Origin: Humulus lupulus
Lineage: Eukaryota; Streptophyta; Magnoliopsida; Rosales; Cannabaceae
Direction of reading: 5' to 3'
DNA: 64,000 nt
Assembly: GCF_963169125.1 (NCBI RefSeq)
Contig: NC_084795.1
Location: forward strand, 262,379,042 to 262,443,041
The translations under genes were made by a program, and so were the position numbers. Each line of letters starts with the position of its first letter. Within the stretch, counting starts at the first letter, position 1. Shown piece by piece: positions 53,328-62,656 of this stretch. Below the pieces are notes generated by a model. The model was not told where the DNA came from. It was given only the letters and a program-made list of their open reading frames with translations, and ran no database searches.

Positions 53328-54935
53328 CTAGCTCGGACCGCAATGTTGGCAAACCTGCTCAGATAAGATTTTAAGGGTTCTCCAGGCTCCGCGAACTGCT
53401 TGAGAGGCTCGGAATGCCCTCTTGAAATTGGGAGAGAAACTTTTCCACGAGCTGATAGAATGTTTCTTATATTTCTTAAACCATTGCCTAGCTGGCCCGA
53501 TCAGAGTCGAAGGGAATATCAAGCATCTCAGCTCAGGCCCGACATTATGGGCCATCATCAGAGTGTTGAACATCCCCAAGCGATCCGACGGATCTCTGTC
53601 CCCATCGAATTTGGATAGATGGGGCATCCTGAAACCCGGGAGGTACGCCATTGCTACGATGTTGGGGGCAAAAAGCTCGAGCTCGTCCCCCAAGTCATAT
53701 TTGTCTTTTCCCTTTTCTGATAGGAGTCTCTTCATTAGCTCCTCCATCTGAGCTAACCTTTCAAGGGTTTGGTCTTTGATCCCTTGGTTGTTCTGGGGAT
53801 GTTCAACAGCTTCCATCCCATTGTACGCGTTAGGCGGGTTATTGTCCCTCCAAGCTTAAGCTTGGTTTGGTGGGACATTCCCGTTGTCACGTATTTCGGA
53901 AGGACCATCCTTTCGGCGAGCATGACTTTCATTTTTTGTCGGATCTCCCCTCTGCGAGTTAAGGCGATCTCGAAGGTCGGTCCGCGGGGCGGCTCAAGGG
54001 CTTTGTGCCGAACTTAGATGATTTCTTAGATCTCCACCAGATCTGCCACTTCAGTGGCTTTCGGTCCAATAACTTCCATTAGAGAAGCTCAGAGCCTGCT
54101 GTCAAGGGTGAGGATCTAGGACATTTCCATGCGCTCGTGGGGGATGAGCAGGAGCAGCGGGAGGAAGATTCCTCATGCTATTTCTGTATGCAGGAATGTC
54201 TCGAGCAGGATGAGGAGGAGATGGATATCTTATCGGCGAAGGATGATGTCTAATTGGTGATGCAATTCTAGTTCCGTCAGATCAAACCAATCTAGACCGC
54301 GGTCTCTCTGCTCCAGTGCCTCCAGCCATCTGTTTCTAGCGATCCGATCACTGCGCGAGAGGGCTAGCCGGAGCAGGTTGGCCACGCGAGCTCCCCCCAG
54401 ACCTCCTTCTTGAATCGTTGCGAGCTACCCTGGGTGCATTCGAAGGTGGAGTCGAACTTAGGGTTGAAGTTCTGACTGACTGGCTGACTCGTTGATGGTC
54501 CCTGGGAAAATCATCAAACATAGTTTCCTGGTGATGGTGCGACATGGGCGCAAAACTCGGGGTTGAGTTTCTAACTGATTGACTGGGCCTGGGCCGACTA
54601 TCCCGGCGGGACTTGTGATTCTTGCTTTGCCTCTTTCCAACGTTAACGTTGGTTTTAAGAGGGGGTAGTCGGGCCAAGACTCCCTCAATTTGCTTATTTT
54701 CTTTGGCTAGATGGCTCCTCAACTGCATGTTTTCCATCTCCACCGCTGCCAGGTAACCCGGGTTTAGATTTGGCGGTAGGGGCGCTGAACTTCCAGTGTC
54801 ATCATGGCCCATCGGCTGTTTCCTTGATCGTTGTTGAATCTCTGGGTTTTGTTCGTTGGACACAGCGGTATGGTGAGCCTCCTGCCCACCATGCTGATCC
54901 GTTTCATTACCATGCCTTGAACGAGTGACTACCAT
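53328..54935 (-). pseudogene. Element G gag N-terminal and capsid regions
   Basis: It starts at 54935 (MVVTRSRHGNETDQ). A Leu/Glu-rich helix lies at about residues 65-85 (AAVEMENMQLRSHLAKENKQ), followed by a basic Ser/Arg/Pro-rich stretch to a stop at 54348. After a decayed middle, the capsid part at 53816-53328 has IVAMAYLPGFRMPHLSKFDG and ARQWFKKYKKHSISSWKSF, the Retrotrans_gag signature. The order equals that of element A gag. The start lies about 35 bases after the primer site. Confidence 0.8.
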
Positions 54936-54970
54936 GATAAACTTTTCGCGATAGCACTAATCTAAATCAT

Positions 54971-54986
54971 CTCAATGAAAGCACCA
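54971..54986 (-). promoter_or_regulatory. Primer-binding site of element G
   Basis: TGGTGCTTTCATTGAG on the minus strand, three bases inside the 5' LTR; identical to the E site over these 16 bases. Confidence 0.8.
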
Positions 54987-54989
54987 AAC

Positions 54990-55790
54990 TGTTGACGCGG
55001 TTTTTCGCCAACAATGAATTATATGAATAACTAGGATGGATTAGTGCTTAATGGTAAACCGTACTAAGAAAGGAATAATGCTCAAAGATGTTGGAAATCA
55101 ACTGCAAAGAAAATGATCACTCCCTTTTTACATGGTTTGGAGGTTAAAATCCCCCTAGTCCACGATTCAATATTATTGATGTATACTACTTCCTATTTTT
55201 ATAGAGTATTTGCATTACAGACAAAATCCAACCCCTTGCACTACCCATGATGCTGGTATTTATAGGAGAATGATCTCTGGGTAGGTATTGGGGTCATCTC
55301 GTGATCTCTTGATCCTTCACATCATCTTTGCGATATTGATGATTAATATCTAAATTTTATATTGAAGTGTGGTCTAATCAACAGATAAAAAAGGTAATGG
55401 GTTGCATGGCCTAAATCAGGCGTGTGGTGTTTGATCACGCACGTTTATATTGCCTATCCAGGAATTTGGGAATAAAACGACATGTGATGCTTATTTTATG
55501 CACTTTTATATTGCGCGGTTAACTTTATAAAAACCCTGAGGTACGTCAGACCTTTGGCGTACCATGAGCTTAACATAATGTTAGCTCGTGCCTTTTGATG
55601 CCATATTACACAAAATGGTTCCAGGTGATAGGTTGCTAAATGTCTCATTAGCTCGAGCTATTTGTATAGGGGATGGCACCGAATGTCCTCGGATGAGAGG
55701 TGAACACGTGGTGCATCGATTATGGCTTTTTATTAGATCGTTGTACTCGAGCTGTCTCAACAAGGTACGTGCTGATTTTAAGGGCGTACA
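54990..55790 (-). repeat. Element G 5' LTR
   Basis: TGTTGACGCGG at its left edge and GGGCGTACA at its right edge, 801 bp; TATAAATA on the minus strand at 55257-55264. The target copy cgatc follows at 55791. Confidence 0.9.
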
Positions 55791-55795
55791 CGATC

Positions 55796-56096
55796 CATGA
55801 GCCTATAAATAAATGGCTCATGGCATTATGGAGGGGGATTTGATTCTGGGAGTATTTTTACTGAAATTTTAGAGAGAGAAAGATTGTATCTTTTCACTTG
55901 CACTTGAGAAACTTTGTTGACTCAGGCTCATCTGATCTCAAGTGTAGGCCAAATATATTACAACTCTAAGTGAATTAGGCTATTACCAACAAATTGGGGC
56001 TGAACCACTATAAAATTACTTGTGGTATTTATTTTCTATTCAAGGTTTCTTGTCATTTTTGCGTCTACTCGCAGTTGGCCAAAATCGTGGTCAGCA
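55796..56096 (+). repeat. Element E 3' LTR, second part (TATA, R, U5)
   Basis: It continues from 42749: catgagcctataaataaatgg, TATA box at 55804-55811, ending GGTCAGCA at 56096 (the 5' LTR has GGTCAACA). It matches 14537-14838 with few changes. Confidence 0.88.
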
Positions 56097-57291
56097 AAAA
56101 TGCTAAGAGGCATTCATCACATAACAAACATCCATATATAGAGCACTCAACATGCTTCATAAATAATCACAGGCACAATCATAATCATGCTCATTTACAG
56201 GGCCAATGCCCAATCAAAACTATATTCAGCATTCGGGCGAAGCCCTAATATGTATGTCACATAATAGGTGCAGTTTTCTTACCTTAGGTTCGAGTATAGT
56301 GTAAAATAGAACGACCCTCGAGCACAATCCTGATATTGAGCCCCTAGTGGTAACCTAGTCATAACCAAATATAGAATCCAATCAATAACGAGCAAATAAA
56401 GGCTTCTGGACCACGTCCTAGCCTCCGGGACCTCGAATTCTACCAAACTGGGTAGTAGATTTGATCCCGAGCCTTTAGGTTTGAAATCCTGTCATTAAAA
56501 CCTAAGGTCACCAAAAATGGCTAGGCGGGCCGCGACTTGCCCTTAAGGGCCGCAGCGTGCCTCCCAGAAAAAAAGCCCCCTTGTCTGGGTCCAGGGCATG
56601 GGCCACGGCATGCCCCCGAGGGCTGCAACGCGCCACCAAGACAGAGCCCTCACCTAGGCCCTGGGGTTCGCACGGGTCGTGATGCCCAAGAATAGGTCTG
56701 CGGTGCGACCCTATGGACCTAGTAATCCCAGTTTTCCTCCGCCCAAAACTCACCAAAAATCAATGCCAAACAATCCCAAACATCACACCTCAATCCCAGC
56801 AGCAAAACCTAGGCTTTAACACATTCAAAACACTACCAAAAACCCAATTCTCCACCTTAAAATTTCAAGCTTAAGAACAATCAAAACCACAACAAAATAC
56901 CAATTAAAATAGAGATTGTAATCCCTTACCTCAGCTGTGAATTGAAGCCTCTTAGCTGCAGCAATTCATTCTTAAACCTCAAGCTTTAAATCTTAAGAAC
57001 TCCTCTAGCCTTGCCCCAAAATCAAGCCGAGAGAGAAGGGGAAAGAATGATCGAGAGAGAGAGAGAGTGTGAACATCTGAGAATTCTGAGTGTTTTATTC
57101 CACTAAGTTCTAAGTATATCCTCCTTTATGCTAGGAAATGACCATTATACCCCTTAGTCAAGCCTAGGTCCTCTAATGCCCTCAAGGGAAAACTTGTCAT
57201 TAGCCAATTGCCCGTTAATCATAATTAACATCTCACAATTCTCGTGACTTCTAATACCCTCAAATGATTACCAAATAATTTCCCATTATCA
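56097..57291 (-). repeat. Reversed LTR gamma, second half (5' part), truncated
   Basis: Continuation of 13143-14041 beyond element E. It contains GC-rich hairpins at about 56525-56640 (a CCCTTAAGGG palindrome), a GGTAAGG donor on the minus strand near 56937, and (GA)n at 57052-57067. It stops at 57291, some 250 bases before the expected LTR start, directly against the RNase H of element J. The end is a deletion junction and not an LTR end. Confidence 0.75.
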
Positions 57292-57560
57292 CTCATGATT
57301 TGGAGTTGGCAGCTGTGGTCATTGCTTTGAAGGTATAGAGGCATTATCTTTATGGGGAGAAGTGTGAGATCTATACAGACCATAAGAGCTTGAAATACTT
57401 CTTCACACAGAAATATTTGAATATGAGACAAAGGCGTTGGCTGGAGTTAGTAAAATATTATGATTGTGAGACTTTGTATCATCTAGGAAAGGCCAACGTG
57501 GTAGCTGATGCTTTAAGCCGGAAAGGTTCGGGACAGATTTATGGTGCGAGGCTGATAGCC
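57292..57560 (+). pseudogene. Element J RNase H, 5'-truncated
   Basis: The frame begins at the THDLELAAVV motif, which lies about two-thirds into RNase H in element H ([11 protein letters not shown] at 23707). It continues [12 protein letters not shown] and [14 protein letters not shown], the standard end of chromovirus RNase H with its last catalytic Asp. One stop lies near 57337. Everything upstream is gone. Confidence 0.8.
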
Positions 57561-58620
57561 AAAGAGTTAGCAGATGATATGACCAGAACTGGTATAGAGT
57601 TGCTGGTGGGCCAGTTGGCTAATATTACACTACAGTCTACAGTGTTGGAAAAGATCAAGGAGGGTCAGTTGGGTGATCCACAACTGATCAAGATCATAGA
57701 GGATGTTTTGGCTGGAGCATCCAAAGATTATGCAGTGTATGATTTGGGCTTATTGAGATACAAGGGTCAGATATGTGTTCCGTTAGACACTGCTATAAGG
57801 CGAGAGATTCTGGATGAATCTCATACTACACCTTACTCTTTGCATCCAGGCACCACGAAGATGTATCAGGATGTGAGATCGTTGTATTGGTGGCCGGGGA
57901 TGAAGAGGGATGTAGTGGAATATGTGGCTAAGTGCTTGACATGTCAACAGGTCAAGGCTGAGCATCAGAGGCCGGCAAGGTTATTGCAGCCTCTGGATAT
58001 TTCAGAGTGGAAATGGGAGGACATCACAATGGATTTCGTGGTGGGGTTACCCAGGACTGTTGGTTAGAATGATTCCATTTGGCTTATAGTGGATCACTAT
58101 ACCAAGTCAGCTCACTTCTTGCCAGTGAGGACTACCTATACAGTTGATCAGTATGCATATCTCTATATGAGAGAGATCGTGCGACTCCATGGAGCGCCAA
58201 GGTCGATCGTGTCAAATCGAGACTCTACTTTTACTTCCAAGTTCTGGGGGAGTCTATAGAAGGCCATGGGAAGACAGTTGAAGTTCAATACTACTTATCA
58301 TCCTCAGACAGATGGGCAATCTGAGAGGACAATTCAGATATTGGAAGACATGCTGCGAGCATGTGTGCTGGATTTTGGTGGATTCTGGAGTAAGTATCTA
58401 CCTTTGATAGAGTTCTCCTACAACAACAGTTATCAGTCTACCATTAGGGTTGCACCTTATGTGATGTTGTATGGTAGGAAGTGCAGATCTCCCATTCATT
58501 GGGATGAGATAGGTGAAAGGAGATACTTGGGTCCTGAGGTAGTTCAGAGGACTAGTGAGGCCATTGAGAAGATTAGAGCTCGGATGCTCGCTTCTTAGAG
58601 TAGACGGAAGAGCTATCCAG
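57561..58620 (+). pseudogene. Element J integrase
   Basis: HHCC region [14 protein letters not shown]...[11 protein letters not shown] is at 57817-57965. The core has Asp in [10 protein letters not shown], and Glu in HPQTDGQSERTIQ. The second catalytic Asp reads Asn (VSNRD, AAT at 58215-58217), as in element H. In-frame stops lie near 58065, 58256 and 58596. The frame is the same as RNase H upstream and the chromodomain tail downstream. Confidence 0.85.
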
Positions 58621-59104
58621 ATCCCAAGCGCATGAACGTGGAGTTCCAAGTGGGAGACTATGTCTTCCTTAAAGTCTCGCCATGGAAAGGGGTGAGAAGG
58701 TTTGGGAAGAAGGACAAGCTGAACCCTAGATTTGTAGGTCCATTTGAGATCCTGGAGAAGATTGGTCAGGTGGCTTACAGGTTGGCCTTACCTCCGGCAT
58801 TGTCGGGCGTGCATAATGTGTTTCATGTTTCAACTCTTCGGAGGTATGTATCTGATGTGACTCATATTTTGAGCTATGAAGATCTGGAGCTTGAGGTAAA
58901 TTTCTCCTTTGAAGAGCAGCCAGTCCAGATACTTGACAAAAAGGACAAGGTCCTCAGAAATAAGACGATACCTTTGGTTAAGGTATTGTGGAGGAACAGC
59001 AAGGTCGAGGAAGCGACCTGGGGCTGGAGTCAGATATGCAGAGTCAGTATCCCGAGTTGTTCAGGTAAATTTCGAGGATGAAATTTCTGTAAGGAGGGGA
59101 TAGT
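58621..59104 (+). pseudogene. Element J integrase C-terminus, chromodomain-like tail and polypurine tract
   Basis: VGDYVFLKVSPWKGVRRFGK and KDKLNPRFVGPFEIL form the chromovirus integrase C-terminal block. VFHVSTLRRYVSD follows, then a chromodomain-like tail (VQILDKKDKVLRNKTIPLVK, VLWRNSKVEEATW) that is better preserved here than in H. A small frameshift near 59020 displaces the final -QYPELF-type end. Purine-rich aaggaggggatagt precedes the LTR. The chromodomain would direct integration to modified chromatin in a working element. Confidence 0.82.
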
Positions 59105-62100
59105 TGTAATGCCCCGAAATCCCTAATGTGGTTTAATGATTGGATTAGTAGGCCGGAAGGGCCATAATTGATTTATTATGCCATTAAACTATTATATGCA
59201 TGTTTATGTGAATTATATTATAATATGATGTTAAATGCATGCATGTGGGTCCACATTTCATCATAGGGGTATTTTGGTAATTTGGCCCGTTGAGGGCGTA
59301 ATTGTATATTTGTATGCATGTCGGTGATTTATTTTGGAGGCCACATTATAATGTGGATTTGTTTGAGTTATTCGGCATAAGACGATCTTTGAATGCAAAT
59401 TAGCAGTTTGGTCATAACGGGATTAAGTTCGAGGCTCGGGGTGAGTCTCGGGGTGATTTAATTATTAGAGTGTTGCCGGGAATTGAAGGGTAACGAGATA
59501 AGAATTATTGGTATTTGAGAATATTGAGAATAGCAGGAATTGGAGGGTGTTAATTATGATTAACGAAATAGGTGGGAAATGATGGTTTTACCCTTGGGAG
59601 CCTTTAGAAACCTTTATTTGACCTAGAGGCATTTTAGTCTTTTCACCCCTAGGATTGATATATGCCATTGAAGGATGTTGAACTTGCAAGAAACAGAGTA
59701 TTAAACACCTCTCCCGTACACCATTTCTCCTCCTTCTTCTTTCTGATTTTTGAACCCTAATTTGAATATACAAGCTAGGAAATCAAAGGTTGGAGCTTAA
59801 TAACTTGGTTCATCCATTTAAGAGAACTCAAATCCCACTTGAGGTAAGGATTCATCCATGAATTTTAGTTGTACTCTATTTTTCCTTATGGTTTTTCAGT
59901 TGAGGAATTTGAGGTGTGTAGTTGGGAATCAATGGAAGTTTTTGAGTAAGGTTGACTGGGTTTTGATGAGGTTGTGATATGTATGAAGTTTAGGGCTTGA
60001 ATTTTATTTTTGAGTGATGTTTGGGATTAGTTTGGAAGCTTAGCTTTCAGGGGAAGTCGCAAGGAAGGAAACCAAGAAAAATTCTGGTCTGCAGTTGGCA
60101 CCCCAGCGCCATTCCTGGCGCCCCAGCGCTAGGTGTCACGGGCTAACATTTTGACAGCGGAAATGCCCGTGCGGCACCTTGACTCCTCTGAGCCAAGGTC
60201 AGCCTTCCAACCATTCGAATACTAATGGGCACATTTTCTCACGAGACCGCGTACCTCTGCATACTTCCGTCTCTCGAACAACTCTCCCTGAGTCATGCTC
60301 TCAAACATCTATGAGTGCAACCATGCATCAAGGCTATCTAGCCAAGGCACTCACACTGTCCATAGGTTCTCACTATGGCAAGGCAAATCCCAATACCGAT
60401 GCTCACCCAGACAATCGCAAGTCAAGGAAGTATGTGTGGCCAAGATCCAACACCAAGTTGACGTGCCAACACCTCTCATCATACCCCATTCGATACTATC
60501 CGATTAGCTCACGTCACAGACCAAGGACTTCCATACGCCCATGGTCCAATCCTCAAGGTACCATGCCTTCACGCATGTTGGCAGGCCCTTGAGACTAGCT
60601 GCCAGTCTAGTAGCACACATTGGACCTCTGTCTTATTCAAGCATAGTGCACCCTCCAATGCTTGTATGCTAACAAGTCCCACGAATGACTTCCCGTGCCA
60701 TCTTGTGTCGAGACTCGTGGCCATGGCACACCATAATGTCTCTCAAAGGTTTGGGCCACATTCCATGCAAGCAGCATCCCGGCAAGTCAAGGGAATCGTA
60801 CCCCTAAACCTCTGGCAGCACACTTCGACGCACTACCGGGGCGGCCCGGTATTGTCCATGAGTACTCCTACTCATGGAGACATATGAGTCCCCTCGTGGT
60901 CCTCATATGCCCACCCTACTAGTCCTCCTAACTATTAGTAGCTCACTTGATGCACCTGTGCCAGGGGGTGGTGGAGAGCTGACACCAGGTGCTCCCCCTA
61001 CAAAGAGCCTTCTGAGCTTTTAGCCTTCTACCAGGAACATATATGATTTTTGCTTGGGAGACATATTTGGCTCTCAGCTCGCCAATTCTCTGAATCTCCC
61101 AAATCCAATTGCACCATAGCGTTCATTGACCCTTCAATTTGGAACCTACCAAGTCCCGTCCATTTTCGGGCAATATTGAAGATATTAACAAAAATGCCAC
61201 TACAGTACAAACTAGGCATCAGCATGCTCACCAGCCTGCACCCTTGCGTGCGCATCTGAGCGAGCACCATCCTAGCTTGTAACATGCCCTCAAGGCCAGC
61301 ATGTTACACTAGGCAGGGTAGAGAGCTAGGTCTCTCTGACTTGGGACAGCGCCCCAGCACCACTCAGCAGCGCCCCAGTGCTGGTTCATTTTCCAGCAAG
61401 CCTATTTTAGGGCTCGGGATGACTTTTAAGGCTCGGGGATGGGTTCCTTTACCTTGTTTGGGAAGTTTGAGATTCCTGAGAGTGCGGGATTGATCCCGGG
61501 AGTGTGGTTTTAGATTGTTAACCTCTTATTGATTTACTTTATTAATGGATTCCAATTGGTTATGACTAGGTGACCGCTAAGGAACTAAAAAGTCGATCGT
61601 TCTCAAGGGTCGCTCTTATATTATTTCTCGCTCGAACCTGAGGTAAGAAAACTGCACCCTATGTACATGACATGTGTGGTTATTATAGAGGCATGTTGAT
61701 TGTTAAATGTGGACATTGATTGCATATTAAATGCTTAGCAAATCTTGCTTACTTGTGTATGGCACTGACTATTCAGAATCGGCACTGGTCGCGTGTTACT
61801 AGCCTAAGAGTCAGAAACGACATAAGTGTCAAGAACGCAGAGCCGAAAAAATATTAGATCTAATCGGCATCGGCATTGAATGACTTATATGGGGTATTAA
61901 TGCTGGACCGACCCTAAGTTCGATGAAAACTAAAAGTGCTTGTCTAGTCTATGACTAGTTACTCAAAGCCAGGGTCAAAGGCCTAGGAGACTGTTTGTCA
62001 CATGGCTAAGGGAACGAAATCCCACAGTTGTGACTCTATGGTCACTTGGTACGTTTATGCTAGTGACTATTTCATCTGATACCTATCTTGTTTAAGCTAG

Positions 62101-62656
62101 TGAAATGATCACTTATTTGAAAGGGAACGGAACCCACCTTAGTGACTTTTACAACTGTCACTCCTTTATTTTGGACTAAAAGTCCTGAATGATTATTATG
62201 ATCATTGTTAATATTATATTCATGCAGTATTGCATTTTCTTGATGGGCTTTAGCTCATGGGTGCTATGTGGTGCAGGTAAAGGGAAAGAAAAGCTCACCC
62301 AGCCTTGAGTGGAGAGCTTAGGTGGCGATGTGTGCATATGCAGCCGCTTGACCACCACGGCCAAGGAGTTCTCAGGGGAACTAGGGGATTTACTCTATTT
62401 TTGCCGCTTAGATCGGCGGGTTGTAAATTTTACACAGTAATGACCATTTTGCATTGTAAATAACTTGTAAACATTTTTATGGGCCCATGAACAGTTTTAT
62501 GTTTTTAAAAAAATATATCTTTTCATTTTGATTGGTTTTTCACCTTAACCTGTTAATAACACCTAGAAGCACGTTTTTAACCAAAGAACTCGGTTAGCGA
62601 GTTAAATTCACGATTCAAAGTTCACAGTAACTGTCTTGGGGTAACCAGGCATTAGA
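59105..62656 (+). repeat. Element J 3' LTR, subfamily beta, with nested solo LTR
   Basis: It starts TGTAATGCCCCGAAATCC and ends AACCAGGCATTAGA (terminal CA mutated). Without K (1175 bp plus one 5-bp target copy) it measures about 2370 bp. It matches the solo LTR at 2366 in order: donor-like GAGGTAAGG near 59844, GC-rich hairpins around 60095-60130 and 61345-61390, and the block TTGATGGGC...GTGCAGGTAAAGGG near 62239-62290. Confidence 0.85.
60129..61313 (+). repeat. Solo LTR K (different family) with perfect 5-bp target duplication
   Basis: The unit 60134-61308 (1175 bp) starts TGTCACGGGC, ends CATGTTACA and is flanked by ctagg at 60129-60133 and 61309-61313. It has TG...CA ends and no coding region. 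The family is unlike any other LTR in the window. Open frames at 60179-60592 and nearby are short and unrecognised. It splits the GC-rich hairpin region of the J LTR. Confidence 0.85.

Larger units (their letters stand above)
42750..55790 (-). mobile_element. Element G: complete Tat-type Ty3/gypsy retrotransposon, reversed
   Basis: 13,041 bp between perfect target copies cgatc (42745-42749 and 55791-55795). In minus-strand order: 5' LTR 55790-54990, primer site 54986-54971, gag, protease, RT, two RNases H, integrase ending 48629, hairpin and G6 at 48506-48468, a 120-bp tandem array, the opposite-strand extra gene (44552-47270, plus), a G7 polypurine tract (43555-43549), and 3' LTR 43545-42750. 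From gag tail to pol end the frame is constant apart from stops. The insertion lies eight bases upstream of the TATA box of the E 3' LTR. Confidence 0.92.
14042..56096 (+). mobile_element. Element E: pol-deleted Tat-type retrotransposon hosting H, F and G
   Basis: E spans 42 kb, but only about 8.8 kb is its own; the rest is H (18930-27516), F (28321-39906) and G (42750-55790). E parts: 5' LTR 14042-14838, primer site, gag 14870-17150, a pol reduced to its last few codons, a hairpin and G-run, an antisense extra gene in five pieces between 41839 and 18181, a polypurine tract at 42225-42230, and a 3' LTR split by G (42235-42749 and 55796-56096). The target copies acaat (14037-14041) and aaaat (56097-56101) agree at four of five bases. 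The LTR family and gag resemble element F, the likely autonomous relative. Confidence 0.85.
57292..62656 (+). mobile_element. Element J: 3' part of a chromovirus-type retrotransposon
   Basis: Coding sequence starts abruptly inside RNase H, runs through integrase and a chromodomain-like tail, then a polypurine tract (59091-59104) and a 3' LTR of subfamily beta. Gag, protease, RT and 5' LTR are missing, lost at the junction with the gamma LTR. The LTR is enlarged by solo LTR K. The solo LTR at 2366 is its closest LTR relative in the window. Confidence 0.85.

Noticed and set aside
57052..57067. (GA)n run as an independent locus
   Set aside because: It is the reversed counterpart of the (CT)n in the D LTR and part of the gamma LTR.
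60179..60592. 137-codon open frame and neighbours, possible gene in solo LTR K
   Set aside because: Short, unrecognised and contained in a unit with LTR ends and target duplication; no start context or homologue seen.
62176..62364. Open frame over the J LTR block TTGATGGGC
   Set aside because: It covers the conserved LTR block on the opposite strand; not open in other copies.
9185..62656. D 5' LTR plus gag and J pol plus 3' LTR as one element interrupted by gamma and E
   Set aside because: The LTR starts and interiors belong to different subfamilies (alpha versus beta), and the region from protease to RNase H is missing without an intact joint.
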